The position numbers and the translations under genes were made by a program. 64,000 nt of DNA, taken from NCBI GenBank assembly GCA_006384855.1, contig VCJN01003397.1, forward strand, positions 62,001 through 126,000, given 5' to 3'. Below, in pieces: positions 23,368 to 34,100 of this stretch (position 1 is the first letter of the stretch; every line of letters begins with the position of its first letter). The stretch is from Tetraselmis striata. Taxonomy: Eukaryota > Chlorophyta > Chlorodendrophyceae > Chlorodendrales > Chlorodendraceae. A model generated the notes under the pieces. That model was not told the origin of the DNA. It saw only the letters and a list, made by a program, of their open reading frames with translations, and ran no database searches.

Positions 23368-25650
23368 CTACTTGTTGCGGAGGCCGCGCCCTTGCGCAAC
23401 CTGTGCGATGTCCACTTGAAACCGGGGCGGTCGGGCGCCCGCCGCTAGGTAGGCGTCCCACAACCACTCGGTGAAAATGGCTGAAACTGACCCATTGGCG
23501 GAAGGCTCCAGCGGGGAGACGCTCCAGACCTTGGGCGGCGGGCTAGCGCCGTAGAAACGGCGGCAGTATGCGTCGCGACCGTACTGCAGCGACGGCTGCA
23601 CGGCCTCCCGAGCCACGGCGGAGGTGTAGCCAGGCCGGCGCGGCAGCCGAAAGGCCACGACGCTCCAGCCGGGCCGTCCGACCCCTGCGCGCGTGCCCCG
23701 CCGTCCATGATAGAAGAGGTCGCGGGTAGGCGGGTAGACGATCGTCTCGGCGGCAAGCTCTTGCAACAGTTGGTACCATCGTCGTCTTGGCCAGTGCGGC
23801 GCGATGACCGTGGTGGCTGCGCCCGACTGTCGCAGTTTGTCCGCCAAATCGTCCAGCAATGTCCACGGGGGATTGCAATAATTGCATTCTCTGCGCTACA
23901 ATTCGTCCGGCAAATGGAGAGAATCCACCGCTTCGCAGCGTGGGTCGCGCCTGCGGGAATTGTACAGTGGAAGTTGCGTTTTCCATCGTACAATCGGACA
24001 GTTTTCCATCGACGCAAATCTGTCGACGGTGTGGGGACCCCACAAGCGCTGCAGGTACGCGAATATCCGCGGATTGAGCTGCCCATCGGCGTCGTCTAGC
24101 TTCCTGCCGAGTCGGTCCGCCCAAACGTTAGCTGGAGACTCGATGTATCGGGGCCGGATGGAGATGTCATGGATGTCCAGGAGGTGCCATAGCGTGCGGA
24201 GCTCCTCCATCATGACTGGCGACGGAGAGGTATGGTTGGTCAGCGCTGCCACCACGGCCGTGTTGTCCTCGTGCAGCAAGACGCGCCGTTCTCGGAGCTG
24301 CGGAAGGAACGATTCGACCGCGTGACGTATCGCGCGAAGCTCCTTCCACGGGATGTGATGCGCGCGGTCGTCCTCGTACCGGAAGCCGCGCGCGTGGTAA
24401 GCGCGGTTGTTGTTCAGCACAGCCCCCCATCAATACGAGTTGGAGTCCGCGTGCAGATACGCGGTCTCCACCGGCTTGTACATAGAGCGACCGTTGTGCT
24501 GCGCAAGTACATGGGTTCACCATTCCAGATCGCGGCGCAGTTGGCTCGCCACCTTGACGCGCCCGCCCCAGCCCTGCCGGGTGGCGAGGACGCAGTGCAG
24601 CTCTGGCAAGGAGAACCGGGCCGGTGCAATCGCCAAGTACAAGAGCTGAACCTTTCCCGCAAAAGACGCTGGCTGCCGGGCTGGGAGCCATCGCATGTCG
24701 GCGGCTGCGCGGCCTAGGAAGAGCGGGCGGCCTTGGCTAGCGCGATGAGCTTCTCCTCGGGGGCGCGGAACTCGCCGCGTTGCAGGTCGACGATCAGCCT
24801 TAAGTGAGGGCCGACATGGGTGGGCTCCCAGACTCCCTTGTTGGGGTTGCGCGGCAGGCCCAAGCGGACCAGTAGGGTGCTCAGCTGGACGCGTAGCTAC
24901 AGGGCTGCTTCGCGGGAGTCTGCGGGGAAAAGAAAGTCGCCCATGTAGGGTAGAAGCCGCTCGCCCCGCCGGCGAGTGTTGCGCAAGAAACGGCGAGTAG
25001 ACTTGGACGGGGCCGTGGAAGGTAACGCTAGGTCGCGCCGTTTCAGGGGCGTCCGCAAGTTGTCCGCAAAGACCGCTGTCAACTTGCAGAATTAGTACGA
25101 TGAGTCTGTCCAACCCATCGGTAGGCACGCCAGTCGCCACAGCTCCCGCCGGTAGTTCACGGTGAAGAAGTCGCGGTGCTCCCGAATCCCTAAGGCGTAG
25201 TACGTAACCATCGGCCAGGTCCATCGAAACGAACTAGTCGCCCGCGGACGCCTGGTCCCGCAGGGCTTGAGCGTCTCGTAGGACATCTTGAGGGTCTTGC
25301 ACGACTTGTAAGTTGAGCTCCCGTAGGTCGATGATGAGGCGCCACTTGGTGGTGCCGGGCTTGGGGACTAGAAACATTCTGGATACCCGTTTGTTGCAGT
25401 GTCCTTGCTCCCACGCGCCAATCGCCATAGAAGCGGGGTAGTTCCGTAGCCATGAAGTCCATTTGTGCTTGAGTGGCGTCGCGCATAGAGACGCCGTGGT
25501 TGCAGGGGCGAGGGCGTTGCCCGTTCTTGAAGCGGATCCGGACTCCTCGGCGGATCCAGCTCAAGACTTGTCCGCCCGCGCCGATGCTCTCCCAGTCGCG
25601 CCATGTTCTCCGCACGCGGTGTCGCATGTAGAGGGAGGTAGGCGTACATG
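23368..25650 (-). pseudogene. DIRS-type RT, RNase H and Dam-like methyltransferase polyprotein (broken)
   Basis: RT: VLSWIRRGVRIRF, then in a shifted frame FLVPKPGTTKWRLIIDLREL, MDLADGY, LPMGWTDS and YMGDFLF, where the catalytic YxDD has become YMGD. RNase H: LHADSNSYGWGAVL and LLHEDNTAVVAAL, ending at VDRFAS. A DIRS-type methyltransferase-like domain follows: CNYCNPPWTLLDDL, then APHWPRRRWYQLL and RPGWSVVAF. Stops inside the frame include TAG (several), one TAA and one TGA (in place of a Trp at LEWW). With these and a frameshift the copy is dead. The order RT-RNase H-methyltransferase is characteristic of DIRS-order elements. Confidence 0.8.
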
Positions 25651-25673
25651 AGTCGGCGCGGCGGGCCACACCG

Positions 25674-26757
25674 TCACTTGGTGACCTTGGCCTTGGCCTC
25701 GTCGGCTGTTGCGGCCGTCGCTGCGGCCTTCCGTGCCGCTGCGGCTTGCTCGCGTTGCTTGTGCCTGTCAACGGACTCTGTGGGGGCGGGCTTGTCGGGG
25801 GTGGTCTTGGCGAACGCGGCCGCGGCACGGGCCTTGCCCGCTGCGGAGAGGCTAATCATGAAAGTCTAGTCGTCGAACGCTCGGCGGAGTTGGTCGAGTT
25901 GTCCGGACACGGCGATGCGTCTTGCGCAGAACAATGGGGTGCAGAACTTGGCGTGGGCGAGCTCGGCGAAAACTCGGTCCGCTTTTGTAGCCGTCGGTCC
26001 GTTCTTGGACAGCTGGAGGTAGCCCAACCGGGAACGGGTGGCCTCCTCCGTCGCCAAGCGGGTGCGGTAGCAGGCTCGGAGCTCGGCAAGGGCCGCAGCC
26101 TTGCTTTCCGCCGTAGCAGACTCGGTCGAAAGCGACTCCAGAGCGCCGCGCATCGCCTCGTTGGCGCAGCTACTGAAGAAGAAATAGCAACCTAGGTGCA
26201 GGTACTCGTCGTACGCTGCCTGACTCCGCTTCTCCGCGAGGCCGCGGGCGGTGTCGTCGGTCGGTCAAGGTCCACATGCGAGGCTCGTCGACGTCGCGCG
26301 GGGGTTGCTCCATACCGGGAGGGGGGGAGGGGGGTTGACTCGGCCGTAGTAGGCAAAGTCGACGTACTCGAGCTCGTTGTCGGGTGCGTCTAGCTCATCA
26401 GGAAGGGGCTCTCGTGCGCCTTGCTCACCACCCTCAGGCGCAGGCGCGCCCGCGGGGTTGGCTGGCTGGGTGCCTTCGGGAGGAGGCGGGTTAGTTGGGG
26501 GCGAGTCGAGCGAGCAAGGCCGCCATAGCAGCCTCGAACTTCCCGGCCAGCCGCTTCTCCAAGGCTTCCGCTTGGTCCGTCAGGCGTTTTTCCAACTCCG
26601 CGACAGATGCCACTGCGGCGCCGCCCGGGGCGTCGCCGACTGGGGCGGCGTCTTCCGGTACATAGCGAGGGGGCATCGTGCTGTCGCGGGGGGAGGAAGG
26701 TGTAGCGTCTCGGGAGGCTGAGGCTCGGGTGCGAGTCGGCATAGAGTAAGCTGACAC
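25674..26757 (-). pseudogene. DIRS/PAT element gag-like ORF1 (broken)
   Basis: Starts at ATG 26757 (MSAYSMPTRTRAS). It contains a coiled-coil-like stretch (ELEKRLTDQAEALEKRLAG), then after frame loss an Ala-rich helical part (CYFFFSSCANEAMRGALESL) and an Ala/Lys-rich tail ending at 25674. One in-frame TAG at 25866 splits the tail (FDD, then TFMISLSAAGKA in the same frame). No zinc knuckle seen. The gag role is inferred from position. Confidence 0.55.
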
Positions 26758-26788
26758 TTTGCTCGACTGCTATAGCCAAGAGTGCTAG

Positions 26789-26968
26789 TGCGCGAGCCGG
26801 TTGAGGCCAGCGCAAAGCAAAGAGTGCCGGTGCCCGAGGGTGGATTTCTCAGGTCGTGGTGCTAGTGCGGGCCGGCGAGCCTTAGTCCGTGCGTCGACCG
26901 CGGGGGTCGTGCGCAGTACATCATAGCTAATGTACTGTAAACATCAAGATGACTACATCTGACCATAT
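26789..26968 (-). repeat. A1 repeat of the split direct repeats
   Basis: 5' terminal repeat of the minus-strand DIRS/PAT element; pairs with A2 at 23087-23265. Confidence 0.75.
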
Positions 26969-26999
26969 AAAACAGCGTTGCGCCACGTTTTTGGTTTTT

Positions 27000-27080
27000 T
27001 TTCTGTCCCCGGGACAGGATTGGCACCCGTGAAACCCTTGCAGCGTCTCTGCTTCGACGGCCTTTTAGGTAGCGATCCGT
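27000..27080 (-). repeat. Dispersed repeat, copy 2 of 3 (inverted)
   Basis: Minus strand carries gagacgctgcaagggtttca and tgtccccggg followed by an A-run, as in the copy at 16416-16490. Confidence 0.55.
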
Positions 27081-27380
27081 CGTTGCGCAACGTATCAAGG
27101 TAGCTGCCGGTACTGGTAGCGAGTTTTCCAATCACTGCGTTCGGCCCTCCCTCACATGTAAGGATGGTCACTATCACACTTGCCTTCTTTCATGGTTGCA
27201 CATGTATCGCACTCCCGGCAATGAATGCTTTTCTCCTCGAGATGGTGCTTGCAAGGGGGACAAGGGGGGGGGGGGGAGGGGGAGGCGGAGGTGGAGCCGT
27301 AAGGCGGAAACGGAAAACGGGAGGGCGATGTAGAAGGCAGCGCAGGCTGGAAGGTGGCGGGCGAGCCTGTGGTGTATGTC

Positions 27381-27545
27381 CTAAGTAGCTCCCTGACCGG
27401 GAAAGTAGGGCTCGCGGGCGATGGCTGGGGCAGCCCGTATTGAAACATGGTGAACCGGATATTTAATCGGTTGAAACCATCAGCAGACCGTACGGGTCGC
27501 ACTAGGATAGTTAACATTGATGGGAAACCACATCAACAGTATGTG
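27381..27545 (+). repeat. Diverged direct repeat, left copy
   Basis: Shares cctaagtagctcc, agggctc-cgggcgat and gggaaaccaca with 28999-29160. Could be an old LTR pair 1.6 kb apart. Confidence 0.5.
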
Positions 27546-28998
27546 TAGAACATATCAGACTTGCAATCGAGTCTGATTTTGCCAGCCTACACGCGGTTCG
27601 TTTACGACTACTGTGAGAGTGCGGGCGTGTGCTGTCGGCATACGTGCCGACAAGACGAAGGCGGAAGAAAGGTTTGTAGGGTTTGGTTTGTAGGGGCCTC
27701 GCGCCGAGAGGATGTGCAAAACCTCGAACGAGGCGCATGCGTAGGGCAAATGCGGGTGGGCGGGATGTCGGCGCCGGCGAATGATGGGACGACATAAGGC
27801 CGGACGCGCTGCGAGGCCGGATGTGTCCTCTGCCGATGACGCCGTGCGGAAGTGCATGTCAGAAGGAGCTAGTAGAGCTGCGAGTGCCCAGCATGAGCGC
27901 CAAAGGTGCGAATGAGTACGCGTTGCGTGCGCGCACCGCGGACAGCCATGTGACGTACGGTACGTTGTACGCGACGCGATGGTAGCCATGTACTTGGACT
28001 TGCGTTGTACATCACGAGGGGTGGATACACGACGACACTCGACGACGGCAGTGAGTGAACGGCCACTGCCATCACCAGCGGCGGTCGTCTAGGTACCTGC
28101 TCGCACGAGGGGTGGCACCATCGGTGCACGGACACTTGTAACCCAGTGTGGTCGTGCCTTACCGGACTTGATTGATATGTGTCGGGGTTGGTGGTCGGTG
28201 ACTTTGCAACAGGCTGGCCGACTCGGGACGTCATCGTCGCAAGCCTTGTGGCGCGGAGTGAGGCGAGGCGGCCACCGTTGTTGCACCATCGATGGCCGCC
28301 GACCACGAGCTTGCAGGCCGTAGGCCCATGATGACGCTAATAAACGCATAGATCACGGAGATGCACCCTGGCGGACAACTCTCGATGTCGGAGGGGAGAA
28401 GTCACTCGGGATTCATTGGTTGGTCGACGATGTTGAGGTATGCCGACCGATCCCGATGCGCTGGTTCGTCCATTGCACCCTATGTGCGGTGTGTGGCGAG
28501 GCTACCGTAGGTCGATGCTGCACCAACGGCGACTGCCGACCACACACATGCAATGCATCAAGCGCGCCATGACGACAAGTAAGAGCGCATGTGCCGCACA
28601 TCGTGGCAGACCTTCCCCCAGCGGAAAGTTCGCAGTGTTGGCGATACTGGGTCTCGGAGTCGAGAAGTCGGGAACGGGTTGGCCGGCGTAGCGGCTCTAG
28701 TAGCCTACGCCGGCCCGTTGTCGGGACGGCGGATGTGGTGACGCGGCCGCCGCTGCTGCAACAACGACGGCAAGAACGGAAAGCGGCTTCGGGCGGACGA
28801 GCCCAAAAACCCACACTACCGAGGGGTTGTCTATCGTTGCCGATGGTGTAACGCATGTGCGTGGCACGACGACTAGCTACTTGGAGAAATAACCTCGGTG
28901 CGGACTTGAACAGCCTCCGCAACCCTCGCGCGACCAAGTACGCGAAGCCGCCGCCGAAGGCAACGAGCTGGAAGATGGCATGCGAGCTGGTGGGGCTT

Positions 28999-29160
28999 TC
29001 CTAAGTAGCTCCTCGGCCAGGTAAGCAGGGCTCACGGGCGACGGGGCGGCCCGTACTGAATTATGATGGCACCGGCCATTTATCCGGTTGAAAACACCAC
29101 CAGGCTGCACGGGTTGCACTAGGACAAATAACGTTGGTGGGAAACCACATAAATAGGTTT
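28999..29160 (+). repeat. Diverged direct repeat, right copy
   Basis: Partner of 27381-27545 in the same orientation. Confidence 0.5.
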
Positions 29161-29167
29161 AAGCATT

Positions 29168-29297
29168 ACTCGAACGGGCCGACGCCCATACGGGTTGGGC
29201 AGACCTTTTGTGGCCAGTCCCGTACATCTTGAAACCCATGTACGGGACTGACCACGAAAGGTCTGCCCAACCCGTATGGGCGTCGGCCCGTTCGAGT
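29168..29297. repeat. Long hairpin: 60-bp inverted repeat with 10-base loop
   Basis: Left arm 29168-29227, loop 29228-29237, right arm 29238-29297. By eye 58 of 60 positions pair. It lies 193 bp left of element 2. It could be a foldback remnant or the source of a hairpin RNA. Confidence 0.9.
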
Positions 29298-29485
29298 TTA
29301 AATCTCTGCTTAAGCTGTTTCGCGGCAGGGATGACATGTACATAAGGGAATATTGTATATTGAATGTACGGGTACGGCAAAAGCTATGGGGCGACATGCT
29401 GCGGCATGAATAATACCTCCGCGCGCGCAGCAGCACCGCCGTAGTTTCAAAGGGGAGGGTGTAACTTGCCGAAAAGGCGCGTTGG

Positions 29486-29490
29486 CTGAG
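29486..29490. other. Target site duplication CTGAG, left copy (element 2)
   Basis: The same five bases occur at 36185-36189, directly after the 3' LTR. Confidence 0.9.
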
Positions 29491-29902
29491 TGTTATACTC
29501 CATTTCCCTATAGCCATAATGTTCTGCTATACTAGCAGGTATAACCCCCGCAAAGGTAGTACGACTACGCATCCGCGGAGTCGCTGTACATATTAGTATT
29601 GCGGGCGTAAATATTAGTAGTATAAGGCCGAAGACTGTTCTGGAATTCTCTAGAGTTCTCTGACTCAAGCCTTACGTGGCTAACACAGCACGGGTATCCC
29701 ATGACACCCGGCTAACATAGCACAGGTATGACTATGACCTCGGCGGGTATAAATACCGCCTCGGACAAGTCTACTAGGTAGAATTCAGAGACAGAACTAT
29801 AACCCAGGAACCCCTGTAACCAGAAGAGATTGGCCATACTTTCTAAATCCTTCCGCTGCATCCTAAAGGGCCTAAAGAACAGGCTTAAGCTAGAGCCTAA
29901 CA
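29491..29902 (+). repeat. 5' LTR of element 2
   Basis: 412 bp starting TGTTATACTCC and ending CCTAACA. A TATA box (tataaata) at 29748-29755 should drive the genomic RNA. Confidence 0.95.
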
Positions 29903-29904
29903 CT

Positions 29905-29916
29905 TGGTTTCGGAGC
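29905..29916 (+). promoter_or_regulatory. Primer binding site of element 2
   Basis: tggtttcggagc two bases after the LTR, similar to sites complementary to methionine tRNA 3' ends. Element 5 carries the same twelve bases after its own 5' LTR. Confidence 0.75.
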
Positions 29917-29941
29917 TTAGACAGCGGTAAGCGACGTAAAG

Positions 29942-31102
29942 ATGGCTACACCAGGAGAGACACCACCTGAGGATAGCGGAAGCTTTCCGGTAGCGGCCAC
30001 TGCCGGCGAAGCACAGCCGATTCCGCTTGAAGGAGGTCAAGAGGGCACGCAACCGACCCTCGCAGACATGATGAGCATGCTTCAACGACTAGCCGACCGA
30101 GTCGAGACTATGTCGACGGAGCAAGCGAAGATGCAAGATGTAGCGCAAGCTACAACGGCGGCAACGGCGGAGATTCGCCGCTTGGACGAGTACGTGCGAC
30201 AAGGCTTCAGTCATTTCGACGACCGAGTGAACCGGAGCCGAGTTGTAGAGCAGCAGATGCGAGACCAGCTTCGTTCTGCCCGGACCAGCGACATGCCTGG
30301 GCTCATGCCGAGCGATGTGAAACCAGCGAAGATCGAGAAGCTATCGACTACGAATATCGACGAGCTACGGAACTGGTTTCGTCATGCACGCGGTTACCTG
30401 AAATATCACAATGTAAACCCGGAGGAACCTCGTAGCGTGTACTGGGCATCTGGCTATTTTCACGGACCCGTATCCAAGTGGTGGTACGCGCAAGTGGCGA
30501 GTACGCACGACGAAATTGGCGGCGGTTTTACCGGTATTACGCATATGGAGGCGGCACTAATCACCGAATTCTGTGGACGTACACCGGCGAAGCAAGCTCG
30601 TATCAATCTCGATCGCGCGACACAGCGGACTACAGTACAGAAGTACGCGAATTATTTCCGCGAGCAACTACTGGAGTTACCCCATCGTCACGAGGAAGAT
30701 AATGTACATGACTTCCAGCGCGGACTGAAACCCCATATTCGAAAGGAAGTTGCCCTGAAAAACCCTAAGACCCTGGCAGAAGCTGTACAGGCAGGTCTGG
30801 CTGTTGAAGCTGCGGAGCGGGAGACAGATGTGCACCGCGAGATCCGTCGCGAGCGCCTAAACATCATGGACGACGATGGCGACGACGACGAGCAGTACTA
30901 CAGCAGTGCTGAGGGTGAGACTACAGAACAAGAAGACGACCTGTTGATGGCGCGGCGATTGACCGAGGAGGAGTTTGAGAGATTTAAGAAGGAAGGTCGC
31001 TGCTTTATCTGCAGGGCGAAAGGTCATGTTGCGTCCGCGTGCCCGAGCAAGAAGAAGAAGATTTCTGAATATCGACCCAGAAAGACCCGGCCGGGAAACT
31101 AA
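29942..31102 (+). CDS. gag: Element 2 Gag
   Basis: 386 residues starting MATPGETPP only 39 bases after the 5' LTR. A coiled-coil-like N-terminal part (LQRLADRVETM, then AQATTAATAEIRRLDEYV) is followed by a Ty3-type capsid region (WFRHARGYL, FHGPVSKWWY, LITEFCGRT). One C-terminal zinc knuckle, CFICRAKGHVASAC (CX2CX4HX4C), is followed by a Lys run. Gag packages the RNA and builds the particle. The stop TAA directly follows a GGGAAAC slippery heptamer, so a fraction of ribosomes should shift into pol. Confidence 0.92.
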   Translation: MATPGETPPEDSGSFPVAATAGEAQPIPLEGGQEGTQPTLADMMSMLQRLADRVETMSTEQAKMQDVAQATTAATAEIRRLDEYVRQGFSHFDDRVNRSRVVEQQMRDQLRSARTSDMPGLMPSDVKPAKIEKLSTTNIDELRNWFRHARGYLKYHNVNPEEPRSVYWASGYFHGPVSKWWYAQVASTHDEIGGGFTGITHMEAALITEFCGRTPAKQARINLDRATQRTTVQKYANYFREQLLELPHRHEEDNVHDFQRGLKPHIRKEVALKNPKTLAEAVQAGLAVEAAERETDVHREIRRERLNIMDDDGDDDEQYYSSAEGETTEQEDDLLMARRLTEEEFERFKKEGRCFICRAKGHVASACPSKKKKISEYRPRKTRPGN

Positions 31103-31132
31103 GACGTGAGTCGGCCGCGCGCGGCGCGCGAC
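31093..31132 (+). promoter_or_regulatory. -1 ribosomal frameshift signal between gag and pol
   Basis: Heptamer G GGA AAC at 31093-31099, in phase with gag codons, then the gag stop TAA at 31100. Ten bases on, a GC stem-loop: GTCG 31110-31113 with CGAC 31129-31132, a 2-base bulge, CGCGC 31116-31120 with GCGCG 31124-31128, and a 3-base loop. The -1 frame is open from here into pol. Confidence 0.8.
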
Positions 31133-34100
31133 AGGGTGAAGGACTGTCCCCTAAAACGGCTCGCGAGACTACAGAAGTACAGCCCTCGTATCCTCAAACG
31201 ACATTGAGGCCTGATTTCCTCCACAAGGATTTCAGCGACTGGATGGTACATCGCGAATTATTTCACGAGTACACGAAGAAATACGGACCCTGCGACCTGG
31301 ACGGAGCTTGCGATAATGACGGCCTGAATTCTCAAGTTTCTGGTAGTTTTTGCTGTCCGACGCGCCCATTTCAGGAACAGGATCTCGGAGAATATCGGCG
31401 TATTTGGCTAAATGCCCCGTATGACCGAATTGAAGAATTTTTGGGCCACTACCTTCGACAGAAGTTATTGCATCCGCATCTACGAGCAATTATTGTGGTC
31501 CCAAAATGGTCGCGTAAGCCGTGGTTTCGACTACTTAGAAATTTTCGTCTGGTGGATGAGTTGCCAGCGGAGACTTCTGTGTTTACGTGCCCAACGAACG
31601 ATGGCATAGAAGGTGCGAGACAAGATGTTGGCCCCACTCGATGGGCGACACAGATCTACGCTGACGATGGCGCCGGCGTACGGTTTCTACCGCAGCACCT
31701 GAGAACCCCACCGAAGCCTGAGTGGACGCACTCGAAGGTTCTAGTAACCGATGGAAGACGAGTGCTTCTGACTGTAGAAGACAGCGGACTGATTTGGTTT
31801 CCGGAAGGCAAGCGCGGCGACACGGACGCGACGCCGGAGACAACAGCAGTACGACGATTACTCGAGCAAACTGGGTACCGGGTACAGGAGAGCAATCTAC
31901 GGTACCTCGGCACTCAGCGGACGGGAGACAACCGGTGTCCCGTATACCTGTATCGCGTTCGTCGTAATACTGTACCTACGAAGACCCCTTTGAACCGTGC
32001 ATTATGGACAACCTGGAAGAAATTATTGGAGGCACGAAGTACGGGTTATCTGGAGACGGAGACAGTACGCTACCCACTACGGTACGAAAGCTTCGGCGAA
32101 CAAATTGATGAATATGTCAACCGTAACGTCCGACTACCTGGCGAAGACTCCACATCGCGTTTGTGCAACGTATCTTCACCGAGTGGTACCCGACTGCTGA
32201 CTATTACTGGCGAATTGCGAGGACGACACTGTAAAATACTGGTGGACTCTGGTGCAACCGAAAATTTTGCGAGTACCGAATGGGTGCAATTGCATCAGTG
32301 CCCTACAGTATCCGGAGGAAAACACCGTATAAAACTGGCAAACGGCAGTATGAGTACCAGTACCAAACGGCTGAGGAGCGAAGTACTCACCGTAGGAGCT
32401 TTCGACTATAAATTGGACGCTATAGTTACAGACCTGGAGAAATTCGACATTATTCTCGGACAACCTTGGCTGGAAACAGTTAATCCTGACATTGACTGGA
32501 CTGCTAAAATTATCAAACACCGGAAGACTGGACAACACATTGCTACAGCGGAACAGTATACAGTACCTACGACGGTTTACCATCTGGACGCGGCTAAGAT
32601 GGCGAAGGAGCTGAGGAAGAGTCGCGGCGAGGAACTGTTTGCTGTTGCGGTACGCGAGGTGTTCGATGCGGTAGCTGAGCTGCGCACGGACCAGTCGACC
32701 GAGTGGACTGAGGAGCTCAAGGAGTCCCTTATGGAGTTTGCAGACATCATCGCGGAGCCTACTGACCTGCCACCGGAGCGCGAGTTCGACTTTGAGATCA
32801 ACCTGGAGAGTGATGAACCCCCCAAAGAACGAACGTACCGTATGTCACCAGCGGAGTTGCAGGAGGTACGGTCACAACTGGAGGAATTGTTGGCAAAAGG
32901 GTGGATTCGTCCGTCCAAGTCAAACTACGGCGCCCCAATTTTATTTGTGCGTAAGAAAGACGGCACTCTGCGTATGTGTGTGGACTACCGTAAATTGAAT
33001 GACCTTACGAAGAAAGACCGGACCCCGCTTCCTCGTATCGACGAATTATTGGACTCATTGCATGGTGCGACTATTTTCAGTACTCTGGACCTGTACAAAG
33101 GCTACCATCAAGTACGAATTAAACCGGAAGACATCCACAAAACAGCGTTCCGGACACACTATGGACTCTACGAGTACTGTGTGTTACCCTTCGGCTTGAC
33201 AAACGCCCCAGCTGGATTCCAGACTATGATGAACCGTGTTTTGAGCCCATATCTCGGCAAATTCTGCGTGGTATACCTGGACGACGTGCTGATCTACAGC
33301 AAGACAGCTCAAGAGCATCTCGAGCACATCAGATTGGTGCTACGGGAGTTGCAACGACACCACTTGCATATCAAGCTGTCGAAGTGTTCGTTCGGCCGTA
33401 CTAGCGTGGAGTTTTTGGGCCATATCGTCGAAGCAGGACAGATCAAGATGGACCTACCCCCGGAAGGTGGAAGCAGTTCAACAGTGGCCCGTGCCGAAGA
33501 CAGTAAAGGACGTACGAGGTTTTCTCGGCCTTGCTGGCTATTACCGCAAGTTCATCCATAACTTCGCGGCTATTGCGGCGCCACTACATGACCTGACGAA
33601 GAATCAACCGGAGTTTGTGTGGACGCCTCGTGCTGATGCGGCGTTTCGTGCATTAAAGGACGCAATGGTACGAGCACCTGTACTGAGTATACCGGACACA
33701 TCTGCGGACGCCCGTTACACATTGTATACAGATGCTTCTGGATTTGCAGTGGGAGCTGTGCTGCTGCAAGATCAAGGCTCAGGACTTCGACCTGTCGCGT
33801 ACCATGCACGCAAGATGAACAAACACGAAGTTCACTACCCGGTACATGAGCAAGAGTTGTTAGCGGTTCGTGATGCACTCATCAAGTTCCGATGCTACCT
33901 TGATGGAGCGGCGGGCTTTACGGTCATCACCGACCATGACACACTACGGCACTTCTTTCGCCAACGCGATTTGTCGACGCGGCAAGTACGATGGCTGCAA
34001 GTGTTTGCGCCTTACCAACGACATATGGACATCGTCTACAAGCGAGGAGCTGCCAATCATGCGGACGCCCTCTCTCGGCGACCCGACTTGAAGGATGCGC

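Larger units (their letters stand above)
22964..26968 (-). mobile_element. DIRS/PAT-type retrotransposon with split direct repeats, decayed
   Basis: Read on the minus strand the order is A1 (26968-26789), gag-like ORF, RT/RNase H/methyltransferase-like ORF, B1 (23287-23261), A2 (23265-23087) and B2 (22990-22964). A copies are about 180 bp and roughly 85 percent alike by eye; B copies are 27 bp. The A1-ORFs-B1-A2-B2 layout is that of PAT/Ngaro tyrosine-recombinase retrotransposons. No recombinase gene is visible between the ORFs and B1, so it is deleted or was never present in this copy. Confidence 0.7.
26969..29490. other. Degenerate repetitive stretch without a recognisable gene
   Basis: Holds copy 2 of the dispersed repeat (27000-27080, minus), a diverged direct repeat pair (27381-27545 and 28999-29160) and the hairpin at 29168-29297. 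The minus frame at 27517-27152 is Pro-rich and ends Cys-rich (CPPC, then HCRECDTC). The minus frame at 27177-26953 encodes the SLPKRPS and KGFTGANPVPG peptides also seen at 16.4 kb. No domain could be assigned. Confidence 0.5.
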
